Shown here in pieces: positions 37,738 through 46,848 of a DNA stretch of 64,000 nucleotides; position 1 is the stretch's first letter, and the number at the start of each line of letters is the position of its first letter. The translations under genes and the position numbers were made by a program. Source of the DNA: Pseudomonas sp. AOB-7 (GTDB taxonomy: Bacteria > Pseudomonadota > Gammaproteobacteria > Pseudomonadales > Pseudomonadaceae); the NCBI RefSeq assembly GCF_003696305.1, contig NZ_RFFK01000001.1:310001-374000 (forward strand), given 5' to 3'. The notes under the pieces are model-generated. The model ran no database searches. It was not told the origin of the DNA and saw only the letters and a list, made by a program, of their open reading frames with translations.

Positions 37738-38794
37738 ACGCGAACAGCTCCAGCTGCTCCTGCCGCCCGCGCAGATCGTGCAAGCGCACCCCGACGCCAA
37801 GCAGGCGCACCGGCTTGCCGCCGCGGGCGAAGGCATTGCTCAGCAGCTGTCGATAGCTGTCTAGATCGCGGCTGGCGCCGACCTGCTCCAGGGTGGTCTG
37901 GGTGAAGTCGTGGAACTTGACCTTGACGAAGGGTTTGTCCGGTCGGTAGCTGGCATCCAGCCGCTGCAGACGCCCGTTCATCTCCTCCAACAGCGCCGGC
38001 AGCTTTGCCAGGCAGCTGTCCAGGTCGGGCAGATCCTGGTCATAGGTGTGCTCGACACTGAGCGACTGACGGCGGCTGTCCACTTGCACCGCACGTTCGT
38101 CGATGCCGTGGGCCAGGCGCCACAGGCGCTCGCCGAAACTGCCGAACTCGCGCACCAGCGCCAGCTTGTTCCAGTCGCGCAGATCCAGGCAGGTGCGAAT
38201 CCCCAGGCGCGCCAGCTTGTCCGCGGTGACCTTGCCGACGCCGTGCAGCTTGCTTACCGGCAGCGCCGCGACGAAATCCTCGACCTGGTCGGGCGTGATG
38301 ACGAACAGCCCGTTGGGCTTGCGCCAGTCGCTGGCGATCTTGGCCAGGAACTTGTTCGGCGCCACCCCGGCCGATACCGTGATGTGCAGCTCCTGCGCCA
38401 CGCGCCGGCGGATTTCCTGGGCGATACGGGTGGCGCTACCGGCGAAATGCGCCGAGTCGCTGACGTCGAGGTAGGCCTCGTCCAGCGACAGCGGCTCGAT
38501 CAGGTCGGTGAACTGGCGAAAGATGCCGTGAATCTCCCGCGACGCGGCGCGGTACGCCTCGAAGCGCGGCTTGACGATCAACAGGTCCGGGCACAGCTTC
38601 AGCGCATGCCGCGACGACATCGCCGAGCGCACGCCGTAGGCGCGCGCCTCGTAGTTGCAGGTAGCGATCACCCCGCGCCGTTCGGCTGAGCCGCCCACCG
38701 CCAGCGGCCGATTGGCCAGGCTCGGGTCGTCGCGCATCTCGATGGCGGCATAGAAGCAGTCGCAGTCGATGTGGATGATTTTCCTTTGATTCAT
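37736..38794 (-). CDS. dinB: DNA polymerase IV
   Basis: A 352-residue Y-family translesion polymerase. Palm motifs IIHIDCDCFYAAIE and SLDEAYLDVS carry the metal-binding Asp and Glu residues; two HhH segments (LHGVGKVTADKLARLG) and the little-finger domain follow. The C-terminus LELFA is a canonical beta-clamp-binding end (QLxLF-like, QEQLELF). It bypasses minor-groove lesions. No clear LexA box was found upstream by eye. Confidence 0.96.
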   Translation of the reverse strand: MNQRKIIHIDCDCFYAAIEMRDDPSLANRPLAVGGSAERRGVIATCNYEARAYGVRSAMSSRHALKLCPDLLIVKPRFEAYRAASREIHGIFRQFTDLIEPLSLDEAYLDVSDSAHFAGSATRIAQEIRRRVAQELHITVSAGVAPNKFLAKIASDWRKPNGLFVITPDQVEDFVAALPVSKLHGVGKVTADKLARLGIRTCLDLRDWNKLALVREFGSFGERLWRLAHGIDERAVQVDSRRQSLSVEHTYDQDLPDLDSCLAKLPALLEEMNGRLQRLDASYRPDKPFVKVKFHDFTQTTLEQVGASRDLDSYRQLLSNAFARGGKPVRLLGVGVRLHDLRGRQEQLELFA

Positions 38795-39021
38795 AAGCTA
38801 TTGATTTTACTTGTACAAACCAAAGGAGAACGCCATCCGATAGCCGCTTTAATACCCTCTGTTTTCTCGGCTGGATTCTCTGGGTCGGACGACGCCAGAG
38901 CCATTGATCAACCGAAGAACGGGTGGCAGAACAAAGCTACTCGTCAGCCTGGGCTGGCCAGAATAGCGATCTCTGGGAGTGAAGCAACAGGCCAAGCACG
39001 GTATCGCTGGCAAACAGCGTC

Positions 39022-40143
39022 CTACACCAGTGCGCGTAGCGCCACATAGGCGCTTTGCAGGTGATAGGGCGTGGTTGAAGGCATGTCTTGCCGCAGCAGT
39101 TCGTCGGTGGCTCCCAGGACTTCATGCCACCCGCCCGAATGCAGGAAACGTTCGCGATAGTGCCTTGCCCACTGCGTCAATATCTCCAGGGAGCGGATGC
39201 TCCCCTCCACCGCAAGTGCACGGGCGAACTCCGTCTGCGCCCATATACGCTGCCTGTCGTCCAGTAGGGTACCGTCCGCCGCTATCGCGGCCGCCACGCC
39301 AAGGTTGGCTTGCATCACGCCGTGCCGATATGCGAAATCGAAGGCACGGTGCAATTCGGCATGTAGCTCCAAGCCGGCAAAAACCGCAGGTGCCCCTATG
39401 ACCAGGGAAAACCACTCGAACTGATGGCCCGGTTCAATGCGGTTTCCCGCCTCCCCCATTGGCAGTTCCGCCACGCAGCCGTTGACCGGATCGACGAATC
39501 GCGCCTGCACCGCCCTGCCTATTTCTCGCAGGCGTCGTTTGTACCAGTCATCGCCTGCAATGTCGTAGGCCGCCAGATACGCCTCGGTCAAATGCATGAT
39601 CGGATTCTGCAAAGTCCCGGCACCGATATCGGCGTAGTCCTCACCTAAGGCCGAGACGTACAGGCCGTTTCCGTCCGCAAAGCGCTTCTCGATCAGCTCG
39701 ATCGTTTGCTTCATGAGCCCCAAGGCGGCTTCACCGCCACCTCGTTTGTAGTATTCGGCACAGGCATAGGTCACGAACGCGTAGGTATAGAGATCGCGTG
39801 TGCTGTCAGAGGGCTGCCCAGCCGCGTCAACGCTATGGATCCAGCTTCCCTTGCCATCGCCGAAATAGTCTTGCAACGAGAGAAACAATCGATCGGCATG
39901 GGCCGCAGCAGCACTGCCAGGCAGGCCTGCCTGGGAAAACACCAGCAATTGCCGCGCACACGCCATGGCTCGGTAGCGTTCGACTTGCAGAGGCAGCCCC
40001 GTAGCACCACTCAGCGCCTCATAAGGCAGGTTCAGGGCCATGTTCCAGCCGGTTGATCGCCACAACGGCACGATAGTGTCCCGGTAATGGCGATCAAGCG
40101 CGGCGATGCCGGTGGCAAGAGCGAGCGGTGGTGTCGAACGCAT
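39022..40143 (-). CDS. AGE-family epimerase/isomerase
   Basis: A 373-residue (alpha/alpha)6-barrel protein of the N-acylglucosamine 2-epimerase superfamily, whose members isomerise mannose, glucosamine derivatives or cellobiose. Motifs: DLYTYAFVTYACAEYYKRG, NPIMHLTEAYLAAYD and GHQFEWFSLVIG, the last holding an active-site His; another His is in WAQTEFARALAV region. The frame is open for 13 codons upstream, but ATG 40143 begins the conserved N-terminus. It may be co-transcribed with the DipZ-like gene. Substrate not determinable. Confidence 0.8.
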   Translation of the reverse strand: MRSTPPLALATGIAALDRHYRDTIVPLWRSTGWNMALNLPYEALSGATGLPLQVERYRAMACARQLLVFSQAGLPGSAAAAHADRLFLSLQDYFGDGKGSWIHSVDAAGQPSDSTRDLYTYAFVTYACAEYYKRGGGEAALGLMKQTIELIEKRFADGNGLYVSALGEDYADIGAGTLQNPIMHLTEAYLAAYDIAGDDWYKRRLREIGRAVQARFVDPVNGCVAELPMGEAGNRIEPGHQFEWFSLVIGAPAVFAGLELHAELHRAFDFAYRHGVMQANLGVAAAIAADGTLLDDRQRIWAQTEFARALAVEGSIRSLEILTQWARHYRERFLHSGGWHEVLGATDELLRQDMPSTTPYHLQSAYVALRALV

Positions 40144-40206
40144 GGAGTACCTGCTTTGGTAGGTGGCGCGAGAGACGAGCAATCCGATCCGGCGTGGGCA
40201 GACAGG

Positions 40207-41433
40207 CTAGGCTGGATTCTGCTCTGGCGGCAGCTCATCCCGCTCCTGCAGCAGTTGCTGGATAACCTCTTCCTGCATTTCATACCCGCCCTCTCCTATA
40301 TGCAGGTAGCGAATACGACCACTGGCGTCGATGAAGTAGTGCGCCGGCCAGTAGTGATTGTTGAACGCATTCCACACTCGGTACTGGTTATCGATCGCCA
40401 CAGGATGCTGGATACCCAGACGTTTGGTGGCTTGGCGCACGTTGTCGACTATCCGCTCATAGGCATATTCGGGCGTGTGCACCCCTATCACTACAAAGCC
40501 CTGGTCGGCGTAGCGCTGCGCCCATTGATTGACGTAAGGCAAGCTGTTGCGACAGTTGATGCAGTCGTAGGTCCAGAAATCCACGAGCACCACCTTGCCG
40601 CGCAGGTCAGACAGGTCCAGGGCGGGGCCGTTGAGCCACTGCGTGGCGCCGGCCAGGGTCGGTGCCGGCCCCAGGTCGGACAGTACGGGAACGCCTGCGG
40701 GAGCGTTGCTGGACAGTTGGTCGAGCAATGCCGGCACGTCCTCCAGCACCTGACTCTCGAGCTTGAATGCCCAAGTGGAGGAGCCGAGGCTGGCCAATTG
40801 GCCGCTGGCGCCGCTAGCGATACCGATGACCGCCAGCAGGGCAACAATCCCGGCACCGCGCCGCAACCATTCGATCCAGCGCAACGATAGCCGAGCACGC
40901 TGGAACAGGCCACGCCCGAGGCAGATCACTCCCGCCAACGCCACGGCATTGCCGAGCCCGAAGCTGAGCAGCAATAGGCTGGTCGAGGCACTCGGACCTT
41001 CGAGCATGGCGCCCGAAAGAATCAGGCCCAGGATGGGGCCTGCACAGGGGGCCCAGAGCAAGCCGGCGGCGCAGCCAAGCAGCCAAGCGGATAACCCCGG
41101 TGATAGGCGCCGGGCATCGCCGTGCAGCCGGTTGCCCAGCCATAACCAGGGCCGAGACAGCCAGTTGCCGACGCGCGTCGATAGCAGCGCCAGCGCCGAG
41201 GCGGCCAGTAGACCCAGGGCGAAATAGCGCCCCCATTGACTGGCCCCGATCACCCAGTCGCTGGAAACGACTGCCAGGCTGGCCAGCACGGCGAACCCGG
41301 TGGCCATGCCGAGCAGGGTCAGCATGGGTGCCCAGATCGGCCCTCCGGCGCGAGACAGGAGCAATGGCAGCACCGGAAGAATACAGGGGCTGAGCAGGGT
41401 CAGCACCCCACCAAGAAAGGCTACGAGCAACAT
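40207..41433 (-). CDS. DipZ-like protein: CcdA/DsbD membrane domain fused to thioredoxin-like domain
   Basis: A 408-residue fusion. Residues 1-210 are a six-helix CcdA/DsbD domain with the redox Cys in LSPCILPVLPLLL and APCAGPILGL. A periplasmic linker leads to a TlpA-like thioredoxin domain with VVLVDFWTYDCINC; the CINC pair is the active site. It should carry reductant from cytoplasmic thioredoxin to periplasmic thiols. DipZ of Mycobacterium has the same order but an extra C-terminal domain. Start is ATG 41433 with GAGG six bases upstream. A separate lipoprotein at 56924 repeats the same thioredoxin domain. Confidence 0.88.
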   Translation of the reverse strand: MLLVAFLGGVLTLLSPCILPVLPLLLSRAGGPIWAPMLTLLGMATGFAVLASLAVVSSDWVIGASQWGRYFALGLLAASALALLSTRVGNWLSRPWLWLGNRLHGDARRLSPGLSAWLLGCAAGLLWAPCAGPILGLILSGAMLEGPSASTSLLLLSFGLGNAVALAGVICLGRGLFQRARLSLRWIEWLRRGAGIVALLAVIGIASGASGQLASLGSSTWAFKLESQVLEDVPALLDQLSSNAPAGVPVLSDLGPAPTLAGATQWLNGPALDLSDLRGKVVLVDFWTYDCINCRNSLPYVNQWAQRYADQGFVVIGVHTPEYAYERIVDNVRQATKRLGIQHPVAIDNQYRVWNAFNNHYWPAHYFIDASGRIRYLHIGEGGYEMQEEVIQQLLQERDELPPEQNPA

Positions 41434-41494
41434 AGGCACCTCGTCGACACAAAGAAGATCATCGGCAATGGCTGAGCAAGCCGGTCGCCCGAGG

Positions 41495-41761
41495 TCAGTT
41501 GCCTTCAGAACAGCTGCTGGAGAGTTTCCGATACTCGAGGCTGCGTTTCTGGTCCATCGAGTCCAGGTAGTCCATGCGCGCGCTTACCACCTGGCAATCC
41601 GCAGACGGCTCTTCATGTAACGCCAGGACCTTCTGCACATCCAACTGCGCGCCGTAGCGGTAGCGCTCCACCGGAATGGACTCGGCGGCCTGCACTGCCA
41701 GGCTGCCAAAGGAGAAAGCCGCTACCAGGAGATAGGTGGCGCCGCGAGCACTGAGTTTCAT
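41495..41761 (-). CDS. DUF2790 small secreted protein
   Basis: An 88-residue protein with a signal peptide (residues 1-25, cleaved after SLAVQA). Mature part: RYRYGAQLDVQKVLALHEEP and CQVVSARMDYLDS with a Cys pair matching DUF2790, a family almost confined to Pseudomonas and often induced by metals or phosphate stress; role unknown. GAGG precedes the chosen ATG by nine bases. It is divergent from the two-component genes; two TACA-N6 repeats lie in the shared promoter. Confidence 0.85.
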   Translation of the reverse strand: MKLSARGATYLLVAAFSFGSLAVQAAESIPVERYRYGAQLDVQKVLALHEEPSADCQVVSARMDYLDSMDQKRSLEYRKLSSSCSEGN

Positions 41762-41898
41762 AAAAGGCATCCTCACTTGAGACTGATGGTGGACACGTCG
41801 GTGCATCCACCTGGCGCTCATTAGAGTGCTGGGCGGTATCGTCGATATGTCGGCGATGAGCCTCTTGTGCCGCATCAGGTATCGCTGGCGCGTTCTGA

Positions 41899-41912
41899 TA
41901 CATGTGGATACT
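41899..41912 (+). promoter_or_regulatory. Near-match TACA-N6-TACT repeat
   Basis: TACATGTGGATACT, in the divergent region between DUF2790 and the response regulator gene. One base differs from the perfect repeat at 41956. Confidence 0.4.
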
Positions 41913-41955
41913 CGAGGCCGGCGGTGCATGCTCAAGTAGCGGAAGGGAGGTCGGA

Positions 41956-41969
41956 TACACTGCAATACA
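41956..41969 (+). promoter_or_regulatory. TACA-N6-TACA direct repeat (probable response-regulator site)
   Basis: TACACTGCAATACA, 67 bases before the response regulator ATG. Ten-base spacing of direct half-sites is usual for OmpR-family regulators; the E. coli RstA box has the same geometry. Suggests autoregulation. Confidence 0.55.
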
Positions 41970-42035
41970 AAGGGCGGCGGGCAACTGCCGTCGGCGGCGA
42001 TAAACTCAAGCGCGCAACGACGAAGAGGAGCGCCC

Positions 42036-42776
42036 ATGGAGCATGTCGATCACATCCTGATAGTTGACGATGACCGCGAGATCCGCGAGCTGGTCGGCAA
42101 CTACCTGAAGAAGAACGGCCTGCGTGTCAGCCTGGCCGCCGATGGCAGACAGATGCGAGCCTTTCTCGAGGGCAATACGGTCGACCTCATCGTGCTCGAC
42201 ATCATGATGCCCGGTGACGACGGTCTGCGGCTGTGCCGGGAGTTGCGCGTGGGCCGGCACAAAACCACGCCGGTGTTGATGCTGACCGCGCGCAACGAGG
42301 AAACGGACCGCATCGTCGGACTGGAGATGGGAGCCGACGACTACCTGACCAAGCCCTTTTCCGCGCGCGAGCTGTTGGCCCGGATCAATGCCGTGCTGCG
42401 CCGCGCGCGCATGTTGCCGCCGAACCTGCAGATCAGCGAAAGCAGCCGATTGATCGGCTTCGGCCAGTGGCGCCTGGATACCAGTGCGCGGCACCTGCTG
42501 GACGCCTCGGACACCCTGATCGCTCTCAGCGGTGCCGAATACCGCCTGCTGCGAGTGTTCCTCGACCATCCGCAGCGGGTATTGAGCCGCGAACAGTTGC
42601 TGAATCTGACCCAGGGGCGCGAGGCCGACATCTTCGATCGTTCTATCGACCTGCTGGTCAGCCGCCTGCGCCAGCGTCTGCGGGACGACGCGCGCGAGCC
42701 GATGTACATCAAGACCGTGCGCAGCGAGGGCTACGTCTTCTCCTTGCCGGTGCAACTGCTCGAGTCCCCCGCGTGA
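42036..42776 (+). CDS. OmpR-family response regulator
   Basis: A 246-residue regulator: receiver with VDDD, phospho-acceptor Asp55 (LIVLDIMMPGDDG) and LTKPFSARELLARI, then the OmpR winged helix (LSGAEYRLLRVFLDHPQRV, DRSIDLLVSRLRQRL, KTVRSEGYVFS). The effector resembles OmpR itself more than PhoB. The kinase gene overlaps its stop (GTGA). The TACA-N6-TACA repeats around this gene and elsewhere in the region are proposed as its sites (inference). Its signal is unknown. Confidence 0.93.
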   Translation: MEHVDHILIVDDDREIRELVGNYLKKNGLRVSLAADGRQMRAFLEGNTVDLIVLDIMMPGDDGLRLCRELRVGRHKTTPVLMLTARNEETDRIVGLEMGADDYLTKPFSARELLARINAVLRRARMLPPNLQISESSRLIGFGQWRLDTSARHLLDASDTLIALSGAEYRLLRVFLDHPQRVLSREQLLNLTQGREADIFDRSIDLLVSRLRQRLRDDAREPMYIKTVRSEGYVFSLPVQLLESPA

Positions 42777-44071
42777 TCGGCCCACGCAGCCTGGCGGCGC
42801 GGCTGACGCTGCTCTTTCTCTGCGGTCTGGTGCTGGCCTACGGCTTGTCCTTCACCTCCCAGTTCTACGAGCGCTATCAGACCGGTCGCGACGTGATGCT
42901 GGGCAACCTGGAGCTGGACGTGAGCACTGCCGTCGCCCTGATCGATCGTCTGCCGGCGGCAGAACGCGCCGAGTGGCTGCCCTTACTGGAACGGCGCAAC
43001 TATCGCTATCGCCTCGATGAGGGGCTGCCAGGGCGCCCCATGGACATGGCCGAACCCCACATGGCCGCTGCCTCGATCGAACAGGCGATTGGCCGGCGTT
43101 ACGCCCTGCGTTTCGAAACCATCGACGGACCGCGGCCGCACTTTCAGGTCCATCTGCAATTGAGCGACGGCAGCCCGCTGACTCTCGATGTGACGCCGGC
43201 TCCCATCCCGGTCGCACAGTGGCTGCCGTTGGTGCTCGTCCTGCAACTGGCCTTACTGCTGCTGTGCACCTGGGTCGCCGTACGCATGGCGATTCGCCCG
43301 CTGACGCAGCTGGCCGACACCGTCGAGCAGCTCGACCCGGACGCCCCGCCCGCACCGCTGGACGAGAGCGGCCCACGGGAAGTCGCCCATGCGGCACGCG
43401 CGGTCAACACCCTGCAAGGCCGCATCGCCGCCTACCTGAAGGAGCGCATGCAACTGCTGGCGGCCATTTCCCATGACCTGCAGACCCCGATCACACGCAT
43501 GAAGCTGCGGGTCGAACAGATGCCGGACTCGGCGGAACGGGAGTCCATGTGGAGCGATCTCAACGAGATGCAGCACCTGGTTCGCGAGGGCGTGGCCTAT
43601 GCCCGCAGCATGGAGGGCAGCCGCGAAGCGCCGTGCCGGGTGGATCTGGACGCCTTTCTCGACAGCCTAGTACTCGACTATCAGGATAGCGGCCAGGCCG
43701 TCAGCCTCCACGGGTACAGCGGTGCGCTTCTGGAAACCCGGCCCTACGCCTTGCGGCGGGTATTGAGCAACCTGCTCGACAATGCCCTCAAGTTCGCCGG
43801 CAGCGCCCAGCTGCAGGTGCGAGCCGACAGCGAGGGCCGGGTGTGCCTGCAAGTGCTGGACGATGGCCCGGGCATCGACGAGGCGGAGCTGCAAGAGGTC
43901 TTCAAACCCTTCTACCGGGTGGAAAGTTCGCGTAACCGCAGCACCGGCGGCACCGGCCTTGGACTGGCCATCGCGCTGCAGTTGAGCGAGTCCCTGGGCG
44001 CCCGCCTGAGCCTGAGCAACCGCGAAAGTGGAGGGCTTTGCGCACAGCTGGAGCTGAATGTAACGCCCTGA
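42773..44071 (+). CDS. Sensor histidine kinase
   Basis: A 432-residue inner-membrane kinase. Two transmembrane helices (LTLLFLCGLVLAYGLSF and WLPLVLVLQLALLLLCTWV) bracket a periplasmic domain of about 130 residues; then HAMP, H-box LAAISHDLQTPITRMKLR, N-box NLLDNALKF and G-box GGTGLGLAIA. No Cys or His-rich metal motif stands out in the periplasmic part, apart from MDMAEPHMAAASIEQ with a few Met and His. Start is GTG overlapping the regulator stop. Confidence 0.92.
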   Translation: MIGPRSLAARLTLLFLCGLVLAYGLSFTSQFYERYQTGRDVMLGNLELDVSTAVALIDRLPAAERAEWLPLLERRNYRYRLDEGLPGRPMDMAEPHMAAASIEQAIGRRYALRFETIDGPRPHFQVHLQLSDGSPLTLDVTPAPIPVAQWLPLVLVLQLALLLLCTWVAVRMAIRPLTQLADTVEQLDPDAPPAPLDESGPREVAHAARAVNTLQGRIAAYLKERMQLLAAISHDLQTPITRMKLRVEQMPDSAERESMWSDLNEMQHLVREGVAYARSMEGSREAPCRVDLDAFLDSLVLDYQDSGQAVSLHGYSGALLETRPYALRRVLSNLLDNALKFAGSAQLQVRADSEGRVCLQVLDDGPGIDEAELQEVFKPFYRVESSRNRSTGGTGLGLAIALQLSESLGARLSLSNRESGGLCAQLELNVTP

Positions 44072-44079
44072 GCCGGGGA

Positions 44080-44093
44080 TACAGAGCGATACA
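44080..44093 (+). promoter_or_regulatory. TACA-N6-TACA direct repeat before DoxX
   Basis: TACAGAGCGATACA, nine bases after the kinase stop and 100 bases before the DoxX start. Confidence 0.5.
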
Positions 44094-44193
44094 GCACGCC
44101 TCCTGATGGACATATCCGGGACAAGCCGCCCGGTGAGCATAGGCCGCCTGGCGACGGCATTTCGCCGGCCGCACCCATGCCAAGGCCCTCACC

Positions 44194-44718
44194 ATGAGTC
44201 GTATACCCTCCTCTGCAAACCCCCGTAGCTCTCTCTTCTCCCCGCTCGAGAGGGTTTTCGCCAGGATCGACCGTTACGGCGCCTGGAGCGCCGACCTGCC
44301 ACTGCGTCTATTTCTGGCCTGGGAGTTCTTCGAGGCCGGCCTGGAGAAGTGGAACGGTCAGAACTGGTTCGGCCATATCCAATCGGCCTTTCCCTTTCCC
44401 TTCAGCGCATTTCCAGCCGAGCTGAACTGGCAGCTGTCGATGTGGATCGAACTGATCGCGCCCCTGCTCCTTCTGCTTGGCTTGGGGACCCGCCTCGCGT
44501 CGCTGGTACTGATGATGCTGACCCTGGTCGCCATCGCAGCGGTGCACTGGCCGGCGCAGTGGTCCAGCCTGTCCGAACTGCTTATGGGCTACTCCATCAG
44601 CGACAAGGGGTTCGGCAACTACAAGCTGCCGCTGATCTATCTGGTCGCCCTCTTACCGCTTTTCCTCAAGGGCGCAGGCCGCTTCAGCCTGGATGAACTG
44701 CTACGCAACAGACGCTGA
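44194..44718 (+). CDS. DoxX-family membrane protein (HvfX-like)
   Basis: A 174-residue protein with four hydrophobic helices (LPLRLFLAWEFFEAG, WIELIAPLLLLLGLG, LVLMMLTLVAIAAVHWP and LPLIYLVALLPLFL). FFEAGLEKWNG and YKLPLIYL are DoxX marks. DoxX proteins of this kind (HvfX/BufD) accompany DUF692-DUF2063 operons. Here such an operon is 10 kb away at 53.8-55.9 kb but a shared TACA-N6-TACA element precedes both, so the two may work together. It ends in a terminator. Confidence 0.85.
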   Translation: MSRIPSSANPRSSLFSPLERVFARIDRYGAWSADLPLRLFLAWEFFEAGLEKWNGQNWFGHIQSAFPFPFSAFPAELNWQLSMWIELIAPLLLLLGLGTRLASLVLMMLTLVAIAAVHWPAQWSSLSELLMGYSISDKGFGNYKLPLIYLVALLPLFLKGAGRFSLDELLRNRR

Positions 44719-44730
44719 CCCACAAGCGAG

Positions 44731-44760
44731 AATGCCCGCCACCTGAAGTGTGCGGGCATT
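44731..44760 (+). terminator. Terminator after DoxX
   Basis: Stem AATGCCCGC and GCGGGCATT with a 12-base loop, followed by TTTGCG. Confidence 0.75.
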
Positions 44761-45126
44761 TTGCGTTGGTACCTGGCAACGCCCCTTGCACCTGAAACTG
44801 CCGTTGCGAAACGCCTGGCGGTAACGCAACTGCAGCAGCTCTCTTTAGGGAACGAGAACACCGCCCCCCTCTCAAGACGCTCAGGGGTGTTTAGACGATC
44901 TGCATCGAACTCTAGACGCTTGGCCCCCAAGAGCACGACGTATCAAGCAACACTGCCAACGCACCCAATGTGCGGTACGTCGGGTTTATTAGTCGATCAT
45001 CTATCGGCTGCCTAAACAGCCTCAACCTTAATGCCATCACGAATCACCACCTGGATGGTCCTTTTATGGCCGCTTGATCGAGCCCGTTAATAACGAACGT
45101 TCACCCAGTTACAGGAAACCTACACG
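44761..45126. other. Gene-free stretch
   Basis: Nothing recognisable; open frames here lack ribosome sites and conserved sequence. CAGGAAACC before 45127 is the ribosome site of the DUF417 gene. Confidence 0.5.
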
Positions 45127-45627
45127 ATGAAAATCAACACTCAGTATCAAAGCAGTTCATCCGAACAACTATCGATTGGTAACAAAACCATGGCGATTGG
45201 GGTCTACAGCACCTATTTCGCCCTTGCGGTCATCTACCTCTGGTTCGGCGGCATGAAGTTCACGCACTATGAGGCCGAGGGGCTGGTTCCGCTGGTGGGC
45301 AACAGCCCCATCCTGGGATGGACCTATGCGATTTTCAGCGTCGACACTTTTTCTCGCCTGCTCGGCGTCCTCGAGATCTCGATCGCCGTTCTTATTGCGG
45401 GGCGCCTGCTCTCACCAAAGCTCTCGCTGATTGGTGGCGCACTGTCTGCCGGGCTGTTTCTTACGACCTTGAGCCTTATGTTCTCGACACCGGGGGTGAT
45501 TGAGGCCGGCCTCGGTTTTCCGGCCATCACCGTCGCCCCGGGCCAGTTCCTCCTTAAGGACCTTGGCCTGCTTGCCGCCTCGGTATTAGTGGCCGGACAT
45601 TCTCTAAGCGAATTGGAGGCCTCTTGA
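45127..45627 (+). CDS. DUF417 membrane protein (RclC/YkgB-like)
   Basis: A 166-residue inner-membrane protein with four helices. Marks: LWFGGMKFTHYEAEGLVPLV, SPILGWTYAIFSV and the C-terminal GQFLLKDLGLLAAS, all typical of DUF417. E. coli RclC belongs here and is induced by hypochlorous acid. Its location in a cluster with AhpD-like, Ohr and thiol proteins fits an oxidative or reactive-chlorine response (inference). It stands alone with no rclA or rclR beside it. Confidence 0.87.
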   Translation: MKINTQYQSSSSEQLSIGNKTMAIGVYSTYFALAVIYLWFGGMKFTHYEAEGLVPLVGNSPILGWTYAIFSVDTFSRLLGVLEISIAVLIAGRLLSPKLSLIGGALSAGLFLTTLSLMFSTPGVIEAGLGFPAITVAPGQFLLKDLGLLAASVLVAGHSLSELEAS

Positions 45628-45820
45628 GCGGCCGGCTATTGCTCTAGGTACGGACTGAAGTTGTCGGGCGCATCAGGCGCACGTCTGCCCCTACAGCGCC
45701 CCACGCACTCCTATCATCCGCCTGCTGCCTAGCCGCCGCGAGTACCTCGTGGCGGCGATTTAATACTCTACAGCGTGCCAGAGATTGGTTCCGCCACCGC
45801 TTATTCTGAACGCTGAGCTA

Positions 45821-46738
45821 CTAGTTCATTGTCCAGAGTGGGTGGCCATTCATCAAAGCCGCCGCCCATTCTGTGAAGGCCCGAACCTTTGCAGATAAAT
45901 GCCGCGTGTACGGATACACGAGGTTGATCGGCATGCTATCCAGCTCCCACCCTGGCAACACCTCAACCAAACCTCCCGATTGAAGATGTGGGTTTGCCTC
46001 GGCGCGCGGAACCGAGACAATGCCGAGCCCGGCTAGCCCAGCAGTGATATAAGCACTGCCATTGTTGAAACGCATCACCGGTAGCTGTTCGATCACAAAG
46101 TGCTCATCGCCACGATGAAGTACAGGGGTGAGCTGCCTGCCTGAGGCGGGAAAGGTGAACCCGAGGTAACGATGCACAAGCAAATCGTCTGGCTTCAATA
46201 TCGGCATGGAATCGAGCAAATAGGCGGGTGAGGCGCAGAGGCAAAACCTCATCAGCCCCACCGGACGGCTCACCAGATCCTGATCGGCGACCGTACCGCC
46301 TCGAAAAGCGCAATCGATGCCTTCGTGCACGAGGTCAACTACGCGCTCGCTGCAGCCGATATCCAGTTGAATCTGCGGATGTCGCGCGGTGAACTCCGGA
46401 AGCGATGGGATAACCAGACAAATACCGACTGGCGAGGGCATTTCAACCTTCACCCGGCCACGAACAACGCTACGGCTCTGCGCAACAGAAGCCTCCAGTT
46501 CGTCGAGATCATCCAGTAGCAAACGTGCACGCTCATAGTAGGCGGTGCCATCCGTGGTCGGAGAAACTCGTCTAGTGGTCCGATGCAGCAGTTTCACTCC
46601 TAGCTGTGATTCAAGTGCTTGAATCTGCCCGGAAATTGTCGTTTTCGCCACGTTCAGCACTGCTGCCGCCGAAGTAAAACTCCCCACTTCAACGATGCGG
46701 CAGAACGCACGCATTGCCTCTAATCGATCAAAGGCCAT
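45821..46738 (-). CDS. LysR-family transcriptional regulator
   Basis: A 305-residue regulator. N-terminal winged helix: MRAFCRIVEVGSFTSAAAVL and LGVKLLHRTTRRVSPT; C-terminal substrate-binding domain. It is of the DNA-binding CrgA/AaeR-like branch. ATG 46738 starts the conserved sequence; a 12-codon upstream extension is not conserved. It is divergent from the AhpD-like gene across 110 bases, and so probably controls it. Confidence 0.9.
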   Translation of the reverse strand: MAFDRLEAMRAFCRIVEVGSFTSAAAVLNVAKTTISGQIQALESQLGVKLLHRTTRRVSPTTDGTAYYERARLLLDDLDELEASVAQSRSVVRGRVKVEMPSPVGICLVIPSLPEFTARHPQIQLDIGCSERVVDLVHEGIDCAFRGGTVADQDLVSRPVGLMRFCLCASPAYLLDSMPILKPDDLLVHRYLGFTFPASGRQLTPVLHRGDEHFVIEQLPVMRFNNGSAYITAGLAGLGIVSVPRAEANPHLQSGGLVEVLPGWELDSMPINLVYPYTRHLSAKVRAFTEWAAALMNGHPLWTMN

Positions 46739-46848
46739 GATTGTCCGAATTTCCGTCCAGTGAAAACGAGTCAAGCCAGTTTATCCGAGACCTGACGATC
46801 AATAAAGTTTCTCCAAGGCCGAATTCCGTCGGTCCTGTGGAGAAAAAT

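Noticed and set aside
38795..39021. LexA box upstream of dinB
   Set aside because: A clear CTG-N10-CAG palindrome is not visible near the dinB start.
44761..45015. 84-codon plus-strand frame after DoxX
   Set aside because: It starts right behind a terminator, has no ribosome site and no recognisable protein sequence.
45100..45126. A further TACA repeat before DUF417
   Set aside because: TACA-N7-TACA has the wrong spacing and overlaps the ribosome site; treated as chance.
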